NCBI GenBank assembly: GCA_013286205.1
Contig: JABDGD010000025.1
Span: 1-32,015 of the forward strand
Source of the DNA: Candidatus Firestoneibacteriota bacterium
Lineage (GTDB): Bacteria > Oederibacteriota > Muellerivitia > Muellerivitales > Muellerivitaceae
Length of the DNA stretch: 32,015 bases
Reading direction: 5' to 3'
Shown: positions 1-8,052 of the stretch, piece by piece
Layout: the number at the start of each line of letters is the position of its first letter
Position numbering within the stretch: the stretch's first letter is position 1
Made by a program: the position numbers and the translations under genes
The notes under the pieces: generated by a model
What the model saw: only the letters and a program-made list of their open reading frames with translations
Database searches by the model: none
Told to the model about the DNA's origin: nothing

Positions 1-1
1 T

Positions 2-1342
2 AAAGTCATCGATATTATTAGCAAGCATAAAGAGATTCTTTTAACTTCTGAAACTATCGGCGACACCCAGGGTAATGACAATACCAGCACCATCTACGCC
101 AAGCTCACTCCCTGGCAGACACGAAAGCTGTCGACCTCGGACCTGAAAGATATCGTGCGTAAAGAATTAGAGTCTTACCGTGAACAATATCAGCCCCAGG
201 TGGCGGATTACGATTTGGTGAATAACGCCGCGCCATTCAATTTGGTTTTGGTGGGGGATGATTACAAAACGCTCGAACCCATCGCCAATGACATGATGGT
301 CAAAATTAAAAATATTCCCGGCCTGGCCGATTTACAAACCAATTACGACGGCAACAAGCCGGAGTTTCAGGCGGTGTTGGACCCGGTGAAGCTGCGCCAG
401 TTAGGCGTGCTGGGGATTGAGGCGGGCAATGAATTGCACACTCAGGTGGAAGGTTCGGTGCCGGCGAAGTTCCGCCAAAACGGATTGGAATATGACATCC
501 GGGTGCGCATGCAGGAAGACCAAAGAAACCTGCAGCAAGATTTCAAGCATGTCTGGGTGCCGAACAGCAATCACTTGCAAGTGCGGTTAACGGACATCGC
601 GGAGCCAGTGACCACGGTGGGCCCCTCGAAAATCAACCGGCTCAACCGCGCTCGTTATATTCAAATCTCCGGTCAGTTAGGGCCGGGCGGCGCTTTGGGC
701 AACATCACCTCGGCGGCTGAAAAAATTGTGCAAGAGGCCAAATTGCCGCCGGGAGTTACTTATAACTTTGTCGGTCAGGCAGAAGATTTGGGCGACCTGG
801 TCACCAGCATGTTGACCGCGGTGGGGTTGGCGCTGCTCTTTACCTATATGATTCTCGCCAGCCTTTACGAATCGCCGATTTTGCCTTTCACCATCATGAT
901 GTCGATTCCTTTGTCGATCGTCGGCGCTTTTATCGCGCTGGCGGTGACCGGGCAGACGCTGAACATTTTTAGCATGATCGCTTTGATTATGTTGATGGGC
1001 TTGGTGACGAAGAACGCCATTCTGCTGGTGGACTATATTGTGCAGATGGAAAAGAAGGGTGTGGAGCGCGATGAGGCCATCCGTCTGGCGGGCGTGATCC
1101 GTTTGCGTCCGATTGTGATGACCACGCTGGCTTTGATCGCAGGAATGATTCCCACGGCTTTGGCCTTAACCGAGGTGGGCAAGTTCCGCCAGTCCATGGG
1201 TGTGGCGATTATCGGCGGCTTGATTAGCTCGCTCTTTTTGACACTCATCATTGTGCCGTCGGTTTACGGTTATGTGGATGACTTCCGTTTATGGCTGAGA
1301 AAAAGGTTTATCGGCGATGAGGTAAAAGTCTCTAAAAAATAG
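2..1342 (+). CDS. RND (AcrB/MexB-type) efflux pump inner-membrane transporter, C-terminal part
   Basis: The frame is open from the window's left edge to the TAG stop, so the N-terminal half lies outside; an internal GTG at 155 is not the start. The 446 visible residues hold the end of the second periplasmic porter/docking portion and then the last membrane domain, beginning around the segment LGDLVTSMLTAVGLALLF. The motif GLVTKNAILLVDY matches the HAE1-family TM10 signature, whose Lys (K940 in AcrB) belongs to the proton-relay network. RND pumps of this family export drugs, detergents or lipids by proton antiport together with an HlyD-type adaptor and a TolC channel. Those partners are probably upstream of the window. 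The TolC-family gene at 31407 is 30 kb away with its own regulator, so I do not assign it as partner. The family call is firm; the substrate is unknown. Confidence 0.95.
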   Translation, partial: KVIDIISKHKEILLTSETIGDTQGNDNTSTIYAKLTPWQTRKLSTSDLKDIVRKELESYREQYQPQVADYDLVNNAAPFNLVLVGDDYKTLEPIANDMMVKIKNIPGLADLQTNYDGNKPEFQAVLDPVKLRQLGVLGIEAGNELHTQVEGSVPAKFRQNGLEYDIRVRMQEDQRNLQQDFKHVWVPNSNHLQVRLTDIAEPVTTVGPSKINRLNRARYIQISGQLGPGGALGNITSAAEKIVQEAKLPPGVTYNFVGQAEDLGDLVTSMLTAVGLALLFTYMILASLYESPILPFTIMMSIPLSIVGAFIALAVTGQTLNIFSMIALIMLMGLVTKNAILLVDYIVQMEKKGVERDEAIRLAGVIRLRPIVMTTLALIAGMIPTALALTEVGKFRQSMGVAIIGGLISSLFLTLIIVPSVYGYVDDFRLWLRKRFIGDEVKVSKK

Positions 1343-1345
1343 AAA

Positions 1346-1383
1346 ATCAAGCCCAACCGCTATTTACGCTTGTTGGGCTTGAT
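1346..1383. terminator. Hairpin terminator between the RND gene and the small ORF
   Basis: A 12-bp perfect inverted repeat, ATCAAGCCCAAC (1346-1357) and GTTGGGCTTGAT (1372-1383), encloses a 14-nt loop. On the minus strand the stem is followed by a T-rich run (TTTTCTATTTTTT), as expected of an intrinsic terminator for the small minus-strand ORF. On the plus strand a T run follows only after a short gap, so termination of the RND transcript is less certain. The right arm lies inside the 3' end of the small ORF. Confidence 0.65.
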
Positions 1384-1500
1384 CCAGCCTTTTTTCATTC
1401 CATACTCAAATCCGGAGACGATCGGATTGGCCAATATCAAAGTGGTAGTCACTCCCAAAACGATTATCGATGCGGTAAAACTGGCGATGTGTTTCATCAT
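1360..1500 (-). CDS. Small single-pass membrane protein, hypothetical (46 aa)
   Basis: The start at ATG 1500 is chosen because GGGGAGG lies about 6 nt upstream on the minus strand; an in-frame ATG at 1548 lacks this support. The 46-residue product has one hydrophobic stretch (about residues 5-25, including SIIVLGVTTTLILA), then a basic tail (MKKGWIKPNKRK), suggesting an N-out/C-in single membrane helix. No family is recognised. It is convergent with the RND gene and ends in its own hairpin. A good ribosome site, a sensible hydrophobic profile and a dedicated terminator support a real gene; very short length is the main doubt. Confidence 0.5.
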   Translation of the reverse strand: MMKHIASFTASIIVLGVTTTLILANPIVSGFEYGMKKGWIKPNKRK

Positions 1501-1634
1501 AAAGTGCCTCCCCGCCCTCTTCATTGTCTGCACTTCTAAACAGTGCATTTCTCGTGCCTGATTTCACCTGGGGTTAATTTAGTTTTCCCTTTGTTTTGTG
1601 TATTCTGTGGTTCTAAACCGATGAGCGAGGAACT

Positions 1635-2546
1635 ATGTCGAACGACCATCTGATTGAAGCCCGACAAATTGTTAAAAATTATGACGATTTCCGCGCGGTT
1701 GACGGCGTGGACTTCGCGGTGAAGCCTGGCGAGTGTTTTGGCTTTTTGGGGCCTAATGGCGCGGGCAAATCGACACTGATGAAGATGATCTATTGTTTCT
1801 CGCCCCGGGGCGGGGGAGAACTTTCCATTTTCGGTTTAGATCCGGACAAGAGCCCGGCGGAAATTAAGAACCGCATGGGTGTGGTGGCTCAAACCGACAA
1901 TCTCGATGAAGACGTCACGGTCACTCAGAACTTACAAATTTACGGCGGTTTTTTTGGAATAGAGCGAACCGAGCTAAACGCGAAGATTAAAGAACTGCTG
2001 GCCTTTATGGCGCTGGAGGCCAAGGCGGACTCGGGTATCCGGGAGCTTTCGGGCGGCATGAAGCGCCGTCTGGTGATTGCCCGGGCGTTGTTGAACGAGC
2101 CTGACCTGATTATTCTGGACGAACCCACTACGGGGCTGGACCCGCAGGTGAGACATCTCATTTGGGCCAAGTTACGGGAGCTGAAGGCCCAGGGTGTGAC
2201 GATCTTGCTCACGACTCACTATATGGAAGAAGCGCACGAGCTTTGCGATAGGCTTTTAGTTTTGGATAAGGGCAAAGTATTGGCGATGGGTAAACCGGAA
2301 GAACTGGTTAAAAATTCCCTGCCCGCCTATGTGCTGGAACTGCCGGCTTCGCAGAAAGACCAGATCACTCTGAGCGGATCGCTTCAGATAGAACTTCACG
2401 GGGATAAATTGTTCCTCTTCGCCGCGGCGCCTTCGGAGCTGGAAAAGGTGGCAGTGCAATTCAAAGGCCAATTCCGCATCCGCACGACTGGGCTGGAAGA
2501 TCTTTTCCTTAAACTCACCGGGAGGGATTTACATGAATCCGAATAA
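1635..2546 (+). CDS. ABC-2 type exporter ATP-binding protein, NodI/DrrA-like
   Basis: This is the nucleotide-binding subunit of an ABC exporter. All core motifs are present: Walker A GPNGAGKST at residues 39-47, signature LSGGM at 138-142, Walker B LIILDEP at 158-164, and the switch His of TTHYMEEA at 195. The 303-residue length and the C-terminal extension of about 80 residues match the NodI/DrrA/CcmA group, not the short lipoprotein- or amino-acid-importer ATPases. GAGG lies a few bases before the ATG. The permease gene follows with a 14-bp overlap, so the two are translationally coupled and should form a 2+2 complex at the inner membrane. NodI/NodJ in rhizobia export lipochitin oligosaccharides; many homologues outside rhizobia have no known substrate, so I infer only export of a lipid- or glycan-like molecule or drug. 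Confidence 0.93.
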   Translation: MSNDHLIEARQIVKNYDDFRAVDGVDFAVKPGECFGFLGPNGAGKSTLMKMIYCFSPRGGGELSIFGLDPDKSPAEIKNRMGVVAQTDNLDEDVTVTQNLQIYGGFFGIERTELNAKIKELLAFMALEAKADSGIRELSGGMKRRLVIARALLNEPDLIILDEPTTGLDPQVRHLIWAKLRELKAQGVTILLTTHYMEEAHELCDRLLVLDKGKVLAMGKPEELVKNSLPAYVLELPASQKDQITLSGSLQIELHGDKLFLFAAAPSELEKVAVQFKGQFRIRTTGLEDLFLKLTGRDLHESE

Positions 2547-3321
2547 AACCCGCAAGATACCCTCGTTCTTTCATTTAGTCGGCGCGGTCTGGTACCGGCA
2601 TTACCGTGTTTATCAAAATCACTTTTTCACCAACTCTTTCCCCACGGTGATTGAGCCGCTCATTCTCATGCTGTCTTTCGGCTGGGGGTTAGCTATGGCG
2701 GTGGGCAGTATGGATGGCGTGGATTATTTAAGTTTCATCGCGCCCGGTCAGGCCATGATGGCGGCAGTCTATACCTCCGCGTTTGAGGAATCCTACGGCA
2801 CTTATTTCCGCATGATGGTGGATCACAATTACGACGCCATGCTCTCGACGCCGATTAACGTGACGGAAGTTTTCTGGGGCGAATTGCTTTATACCGGCAC
2901 TAAGGGCGCGTTTTTCTCTCTGGTGGTGGTTTTAGTTTTGTCCTGCTTTGGGATTATTCATTCGTTTTGGGGTTTGCTGGTGCCGGTGGTAGGTTTCTTT
3001 ACGGCCATCGCTTTTGGCAGTCTGGGTCTTTTCGCGGCGCGGCTGGTGAAGAACATCAATCAGTTCAACTTTTTCATCACCGGTGTGGTGTCGCCGCTGA
3101 TTCTTTTCTCCGGCACTTTCTTTTCAATCGACAAAATGCCGCCCTACGCGGCGGTGATCGCCAAAGTGCTACCGCTTTATTTCTTTATTGATGTCTCACG
3201 CATGCTGACCACGGGCCGGTTTAACAGCGATCTTTATATCGCCCTGCCTTACATTTTGATTGTGCCGATGGTCATGGGCCATTTCGCGGTGAAGGCCATG
3301 TACAAAAAAATGATTCAGTAG
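2533..3321 (+). CDS. ABC-2 type transporter permease, NodJ-like
   Basis: This 262-residue integral membrane protein has about six hydrophobic segments and the layout of the ABC-2 permease family. An amphipathic N-terminus is followed by a first helix near PTVIEPLILMLSFGWGLAMAV, a cytoplasmic region with DHNYDAMLSTPI, and a late helix preceded by SPLILFSGTFF. Length and these sequences agree with NodJ. ATG 2533 sits inside the end of the ATPase gene behind GGAGGG, and the 14-bp overlap implies equal expression of the two subunits. The stop lies only 6 bp from the end of the convergent glycosyltransferase gene, with no terminator visible between them. The substrate cannot be deduced. Confidence 0.92.
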   Translation: MNPNKTRKIPSFFHLVGAVWYRHYRVYQNHFFTNSFPTVIEPLILMLSFGWGLAMAVGSMDGVDYLSFIAPGQAMMAAVYTSAFEESYGTYFRMMVDHNYDAMLSTPINVTEVFWGELLYTGTKGAFFSLVVVLVLSCFGIIHSFWGLLVPVVGFFTAIAFGSLGLFAARLVKNINQFNFFITGVVSPLILFSGTFFSIDKMPPYAAVIAKVLPLYFFIDVSRMLTTGRFNSDLYIALPYILIVPMVMGHFAVKAMYKKMIQ

Positions 3322-3327
3322 TTTGGT

Positions 3328-5472
3328 TTAAAGCTTTCCGAAAGCCTGGGCGGGAACGACTTTCCATTGGGTTTGGCCGGGCGTTTCCCAAATCAAATGA
3401 GCCGCCATGGAGTCGCCGGCGGTTTTTTGATAGTCGATTCGAATCAAATGGAAACCCTTCCGCAGAGAAACCTGATCCCCGTTGGGCTTTTGAGAATTGA
3501 ACATCTCTTTACCATCCACCCAAATCGAAGCGGTGTCCGTGGTTAAAAGCCGTAAATGATAAATCCCCATTTCTGACGCTAAAACTTGGCCTTTCCACTG
3601 AATGGAGAAGGGCGGGTAATTTTGGAAGGGAAAGTCCTGTTTGGAGGTGAAGTTAATCACCGGGTCCTGACGCCGCAGGATAGGCTTTTCTTCAGTGTTA
3701 AGAGAAATCCTGTAAGTGCCGACCAGTCCCTTATTCCATTTTTGGAAACGGGTTGCGGCGGGTACGTCGTATCGGTAAAGCAAAACATGGCCCGTGGAGT
3801 TCTTCAGCAGGGTTTCTTGTCCTTCGGGGAAGAGTGTTTTCAGCAGTTCAAACTCACCCGATTTGTTTTCCTCTAAAAAGAAAACCAGGTTTTTATCTTG
3901 AGGAAAATTTCCCTGACACAAGGCGGTCAAATCTAACGCCGAACTATCGGATTGTCCCCGGTAGCCCAAAAAACGAACCACATGATTTTGAGCGTAATAA
4001 GGCGTGATGAAAAAATGAAATTGCCCGGGGGACTGGGTTTCCAAACCGTCGATGGTTTGACCCATCGTTTTTTGCTCGAGCCCCATACTGAGCCGGCATT
4101 CTTCATTGTTCGCCTGAGATATAAAATAAGTGTAAAAATTCTGGGCGGTGATAAGGGCTAAAACGGAAACCATCGCGATCGCTACGGCGTTTTTGCGCAG
4201 GGAAAACATTTTTTCCAGCGAGGGCCATAGAAAATCTAAAAAGGATCCGGCAAAAAAAGCCACAAAGGCGGTAAGGATGACCAGACGGTTTGAGTTATTC
4301 GGCTGGTTTGACAGAAGGCCCGCGAGAAACAGCAGGGCGAAACCAGACAAAGCGTAAAAAGAATCCCGGCTCTTCCAGCGGCGCGCAGCCAGGGCAAATC
4401 CCAGAATAAAAAGTATCCCAGTCAGGTCATCCAACATGCGGTGGCCTGGAATGTTGTGCCGCGCGTTTTCATCACCGGTCCGGTTAAACATCAAAAGATT
4501 ACCGGACCAGACATCCCATAAAGGTTTTAAACTTTTTTGTTCCGCGATCGCGGTTCCAATAAAAGCTTCGTGCTCGCGGTTGCCGAATGTCTTTTCGCTC
4601 CAAAAGTAATGGAGAAGTGGAAGGGCAATGATCAAAACAATAAGCAGGTAAATGGCGCCGGTAGAAAGCCGAAACGGTTTCTCTTTTTTTTGGCTGAGGA
4701 CTTCGAAAAGGGCATAGGCCACAAATAGAAAAGGGACCAGCTTGAAAGCTTGATAGGTGTAGAGTCCGGCTCCCATAAAAATCGCGGATAACGCGAAGGC
4801 CCAGATCTTGTTTTTTTGAAGGCCGATCAGCCAAAAGTACAAAGCGCCAAAAAGATAAAAAAGAACCTCGCTGCTGGGATAACCCGCGCGGGTCTCTATC
4901 CAGCTCCAGCGGGTAACGGCAAGAATGGACAACGATAGAAGCGCGGTGCGGGCGCCGGATAACTGGCGGACTGAGGCATAAAAGAAAACCATGGCGGCCA
5001 TAGCTTGAAGGGTAAAAAAGAGATGGAAATTAAAGAGAGAGTCGCCCACCAGATGAAACCAGGCCGCGAGCTGATAAAAGAGAAGCACTTCGGGGATTTG
5101 AAAGTTAAATACTTCGCTGAAGGGCCGCCAGCCCTCGTGCTCAATCCGAAGGGCGCATAAACCGGTGAGGCCCTGGTCCGTATGCATTCCAGCGGGGAGA
5201 ATATCTATTTGGTAAAGCCGGAAGAAGCAGCCGAAACTCAGGGCCGCGATAAAAAAGAGAAACTCTGTTTTTTCAGATAGTGTTTTGGAAGCGGGGACAT
5301 TTAAAACAGGAAAAGACTTTAACTCCCACAGGGCCAAACCATAAAAGAAGAGTCCGATCCATAAAGTGTAAGAATGGCCCGATTGAGAGATGAAAAATTG
5401 GCCTGTGGCGGAAAAAAGGAAAAGAAACAGCAGGGAAAGTTTGGAATTTTGAGACGAATGGACCGAGGCCAT
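3328..5472 (-). CDS. GT39-like membrane glycosyltransferase with C-terminal PA14-like domain
   Basis: The protein (714 aa from ATG 5472) has about 11-13 membrane helices, then a soluble tail. After the first helices comes a periplasmic loop with LPAGMHTDQG. This is where GT39/PMT/ArnT-type (GT-C) enzymes carry an acidic catalytic pair; here it reads Asp-Gln instead of Asp-Glu. The last ~130 residues (GIYHLRLLTTDTASIWVDG, then LRKGFHLIRIDYQ) have the strand pattern of a PA14 domain, a beta-barrel often associated with carbohydrate binding. GT-C enzymes use polyprenyl-phosphate sugars at the outer face of the inner membrane, so the tail should be periplasmic. ATG 5472 has GGAG 4 nt upstream. 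An in-frame double ATG at 5511/5508 would add 13 residues but has only a distant purine-rich site. The acceptor is unknown. Confidence 0.8.
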   Translation of the reverse strand: MASVHSSQNSKLSLLFLFLFSATGQFFISQSGHSYTLWIGLFFYGLALWELKSFPVLNVPASKTLSEKTEFLFFIAALSFGCFFRLYQIDILPAGMHTDQGLTGLCALRIEHEGWRPFSEVFNFQIPEVLLFYQLAAWFHLVGDSLFNFHLFFTLQAMAAMVFFYASVRQLSGARTALLSLSILAVTRWSWIETRAGYPSSEVLFYLFGALYFWLIGLQKNKIWAFALSAIFMGAGLYTYQAFKLVPFLFVAYALFEVLSQKKEKPFRLSTGAIYLLIVLIIALPLLHYFWSEKTFGNREHEAFIGTAIAEQKSLKPLWDVWSGNLLMFNRTGDENARHNIPGHRMLDDLTGILFILGFALAARRWKSRDSFYALSGFALLFLAGLLSNQPNNSNRLVILTAFVAFFAGSFLDFLWPSLEKMFSLRKNAVAIAMVSVLALITAQNFYTYFISQANNEECRLSMGLEQKTMGQTIDGLETQSPGQFHFFITPYYAQNHVVRFLGYRGQSDSSALDLTALCQGNFPQDKNLVFFLEENKSGEFELLKTLFPEGQETLLKNSTGHVLLYRYDVPAATRFQKWNKGLVGTYRISLNTEEKPILRRQDPVINFTSKQDFPFQNYPPFSIQWKGQVLASEMGIYHLRLLTTDTASIWVDGKEMFNSQKPNGDQVSLRKGFHLIRIDYQKTAGDSMAAHLIWETPGQTQWKVVPAQAFGKL

Positions 5473-5600
5473 AGCACTCCAACCCTGAAATTCTAGGAAC
5501 TTCGCCATCATAACCGAAAAAAACCGAGCCTTCTCAATTATGAAACGGTATGAACTTTCTGTTAGGATAAGCCTTCTTTACATTACTCAGCGAAGGGTTT

Positions 5601-6176
5601 TTGATTTCCGTGAAACAAACAGAATCTTTTTCCTTTCCCCGGTTTCTTTTTTCCCGTTTGATCGTTTGGATCATTCTTCCTCTATTGGGCGCTTTGCTTT
5701 TCTACGGGCTGACCGCGCTGCCTTCCGAGGGTGATGAGAACCCCACTTTTCATGTGGCCTCCCGTTATCTTGACCGGGGAACCGCCGAAACAGGTTTTTC
5801 TTTTCCCGTCCTAGCCGTTTTGCTGGACTACCGCAGTTTTGACTTAGTCTTTTTAAGTTTGTTTTTTATCGTCATGACTTTGATGGCGATTTTAATCGGT
5901 GTGGTTGAAAATTTGCCCATCCGTCCTTTCTCCCAGGTCTGGGCCTGGACGGCCCTTTTGTCATCCTCTCTTCTTTTGGCGGCGGGATGGTTGGGACTGC
6001 GGACGGGCAGCAACTTTATGGATTATGAGTTTTGGGCCGGCCTGTTCGGGCCGACAGCCCGGGTTCACGGCGCCGAAATCACGGGGTTCTTACTACTGGT
6101 GACGGCTGCTTGTTCTTTTATTTGGACTTATCAGGTTTTAACTTCCGGAAAGGAAAAGCGCTTTGGCCATCCATAG
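5601..6176 (+). CDS. MbhE/MbhF-like (MrpA C-terminus/MrpB-like) antiporter subunit
   Basis: This 191-residue membrane protein heads a three-gene operon. Residues about 41-81 (PSEGDENP, then YLDRGTAETG, then LLDYRSFD at 74-81) match the MbhE/MrpA-C-terminal pattern, in which a short extracytoplasmic region precedes a helix starting with (V/L)LxDYRxFDTLGE; here DTLGE is replaced by DLVFL. The second half (helices near 116-133 and 160-178, with VHGAEITGF) is most like a degenerate MrpB/MbhF segment. The start is unsure: TTG 5601 has AAGGG 3 nt upstream, and GTG 5610 is an alternative 9 nt downstream. The 3' end overlaps the next gene by 14 bp. These subunits form part of the cation/proton-translocating arm of Mrp antiporters and membrane hydrogenases; the fusion reading is my inference. 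Confidence 0.62.
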   Translation: MISVKQTESFSFPRFLFSRLIVWIILPLLGALLFYGLTALPSEGDENPTFHVASRYLDRGTAETGFSFPVLAVLLDYRSFDLVFLSLFFIVMTLMAILIGVVENLPIRPFSQVWAWTALLSSSLLLAAGWLGLRTGSNFMDYEFWAGLFGPTARVHGAEITGFLLLVTAACSFIWTYQVLTSGKEKRFGHP

Positions 6177-6483
6177 TCTTTTCATTGTCCGGGGATTACT
6201 GATCCTTTTAGCGCTCACAGCGTTTTATTCCATTTGGACCGCCAGCCATTTGCTGAAAAAGGTCATGGCCTGGCTGGTTTTTCAAATCAGCATCGCGTTG
6301 CTTTGGCTCTCCAGCGCTTACGTTTATCACGGGCATTTGAATCCATTGCCCCAGGTGGCCGCCTTCCTCATTTTGGCTTCCTCCACGGGCATTTTGGGAA
6401 TCATGCTGGTTTTCTGCCTGGGTGTATCGAGAAGGCATGACAGCCTGGACATTGAAAAAATAAATCATGGGGTTTCCCTATGA
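6163..6483 (+). CDS. MrpC/NuoK-like antiporter subunit (MbhG-like)
   Basis: The product has 106 residues and three predicted helices. Helix 2 (LLKKVMAWLVFQISIALLWL) corresponds to the NuoK/MrpC segment after a basic turn. NPLPQVAAFLILAS at 60-73 matches the family pattern (D)PLPQALVLTAIVI before helix 3. The TTG start at 6163 has AAAGGA 8 nt upstream and lies within the end of the preceding gene; the stop overlaps the next start in an ATGA junction. MrpC/MbhG packs between the B and D subunits in the antiporter. The position here, between MbhE/F-like and MrpD-like genes, follows the canonical order and supports an otherwise short-sequence call. Confidence 0.75.
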   Translation: MAIHSLFIVRGLLILLALTAFYSIWTASHLLKKVMAWLVFQISIALLWLSSAYVYHGHLNPLPQVAAFLILASSTGILGIMLVFCLGVSRRHDSLDIEKINHGVSL

Positions 6484-7988
6484 GAGAACATCTGCCCGTT
6501 TTACTTTTGATTCTTCCCCTTCTGGCGGTTCCCGTCATTACAGCCTTGTCTTTTTCCTCCACGCTCATTAACCGCTTGTCGGTTTTAATTGTTTTTGTAA
6601 TGGGTTGGATTTTTGGCGGAGAAGCCCTGATAGACGTTTCGGCGCGTGATGTTTGGTCTTATAACCTGGGCGGCTGGGCGGCGCCCTGGGGCATTGAACT
6701 GGTTCTAACGCCTTTTACGGTTTTTCTTGCGGGAGTCATTTGGCTGATTGGGATGGCGACCTGGTTTTACGGACTGCCTTATTGGATGCTCCGCCGGGGT
6801 GAGGCGGTGAAGGAAGGCTTGTTCAACGCGCTGCTTTTTTTGCTATTGGGTTCGGTATTCGGCCTGTTATTTCTCCGTGATTTGTTGAGTCTGTATTTTT
6901 GCCTCGAAACCGCTTTGGCGGCAGCGGCGGGATTGCTGGTAGTGGGTCAGGCCAAAAACTGGCGGGATGGTTTTTATCTTTTCTTCAGCGGCAGTGTGGC
7001 GGCGTCCTTTTTACTGCTGGCCGCTTTTTTTCTTTACGCTTCCACAGGCACGCTGAACTTGAATGATCTTTTGTCTCAAATTTTTATTTCTAAAAACGCG
7101 GGCATTGTTTTAACCGGCGGTGTTTTAACCGCGCTGGCTTTCACGGTCCCGTTTAGCTTTCCCGCGCCTTATTTCTTCTCGAGGCTAGTGGGGCAGACGC
7201 CTTCTTTTGTGATGGGACTGCTCTCCTCGGTTTTTGTCCGTGTGGTGGTTTATGTTTTGTTTATTCTTTTTTTCTTCACGTTGAATTTGCCGGGGTTTAA
7301 TCAGCCTTTATGGCTGGTGGTTTTTCAATACGCGCTCATCCCCTTTTTCTTTTGGCATTTTGTTTTGGCTTTTCAGCAAAAAGACTTTCAACAGTCGGTG
7401 GCTTTTATCAGCGTGGCCCAGTTAGGCACGATTTTGATGGGTTTTTTGATCGGCAGCAAAAGCGCCTTAACCGGAACCCTGTTGGAACTGTTGAGCCAGA
7501 TTTTAGTGGTGGCAGGGTTATTTTTTATCGCGGGAACCTTGCGGACGGCCCCGGGCAGCTTACCCATGGCCCGTTTAGCGGGATTGGGACGGCACAGACC
7601 CTGGACGGGATTGGCTTTGATTGTTTTCGCGGGGTCGATTGTGGGCATTCCCCCCACCGGCGGTTCTCTGGGCAAATGGTATTTGATTCAGGGCGCTTTA
7701 GAACGCAATAACTGGATTCTTTTGTTTTTTATCGGGGCGGCGGCGCTGCTTAATCTTTTCTATTTTATTAAATTAATTGTTCTCATTTATGAGCATGGAG
7801 AAGAGGACGCGGATCATCCTTCTTCGGGCGCGGCCAAGATGCCGGTTTTGGCGCTGGCGCTGGGAATTTTAATGCTGGGGATTTTTCACCAAAGCGTCAT
7901 TCAGCGTTTTATTGAGCCGGCTTTGCCTAAAGCTTTCCAAAACATCTCGATGCCCAATGTGCCTTTTCTGGGTAAACAGGTCGAGTAA
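6480..7988 (+). CDS. MrpD/NuoM-type proton-antiporter family membrane subunit (MbhH-like)
   Basis: This 502-residue, roughly 14-helix member of the Proton_antipo_M family opens with YNLGGWAAPWGIELVLTPF (61-79), typical of MrpD. The TM5 glutamate of antiporter-like subunits is kept (LYFCLET, E143), as are GIPPTGGSLGKW (389-400) and a late helix Lys in FYFIK (K431). The usual TM7 lysine position (F-x-x-K) reads F221-TVP, the TM8 Thr-Lys reads Val-Arg (R254), and the His/Lys-bearing helix before LFxxAG reads LLELLSQILVVAGLFF without either residue. By eye the ion path is therefore partly dismantled. ATG 6480 overlaps the previous stop by 4 bp. A strong hairpin follows. It could be a structural or regulatory remnant rather than an active pump subunit. 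Confidence 0.85.
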   Translation: MREHLPVLLLILPLLAVPVITALSFSSTLINRLSVLIVFVMGWIFGGEALIDVSARDVWSYNLGGWAAPWGIELVLTPFTVFLAGVIWLIGMATWFYGLPYWMLRRGEAVKEGLFNALLFLLLGSVFGLLFLRDLLSLYFCLETALAAAAGLLVVGQAKNWRDGFYLFFSGSVAASFLLLAAFFLYASTGTLNLNDLLSQIFISKNAGIVLTGGVLTALAFTVPFSFPAPYFFSRLVGQTPSFVMGLLSSVFVRVVVYVLFILFFFTLNLPGFNQPLWLVVFQYALIPFFFWHFVLAFQQKDFQQSVAFISVAQLGTILMGFLIGSKSALTGTLLELLSQILVVAGLFFIAGTLRTAPGSLPMARLAGLGRHRPWTGLALIVFAGSIVGIPPTGGSLGKWYLIQGALERNNWILLFFIGAAALLNLFYFIKLIVLIYEHGEEDADHPSSGAAKMPVLALALGILMLGIFHQSVIQRFIEPALPKAFQNISMPNVPFLGKQVE

Positions 7989-8006
7989 ATTTTAAGGGCT
8001 GAAAAT

Positions 8007-8042
8007 AAAAAAGCCGTCCCCCGAAAAGGAGACGGCTTTTTT
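8007..8042. terminator. Bidirectional intrinsic terminator between the antiporter operon and CDGSH gene
   Basis: A 12-bp perfect stem, AAAAAAGCCGTC (8007-8018) with GACGGCTTTTTT (8031-8042), has a 12-nt loop. The A run on one side and T run on the other give a U tract in both directions, so it can terminate the plus-strand antiporter operon and the convergent minus-strand CDGSH gene. Confidence 0.9.
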
Positions 8043-8052
8043 AACGCTAAAA

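Noticed and set aside
1370..1561. Plus-strand 63-aa ORF overlapping the small membrane-protein ORF
   Set aside because: No ribosome site, no plausible protein features, and overlaps the terminator hairpin.
4499..4834. Minus-strand 111-aa ORF in another frame of the GT39-PA14 gene
   Set aside because: Same strand but out of frame within a continuous helix-rich coding region; no support.
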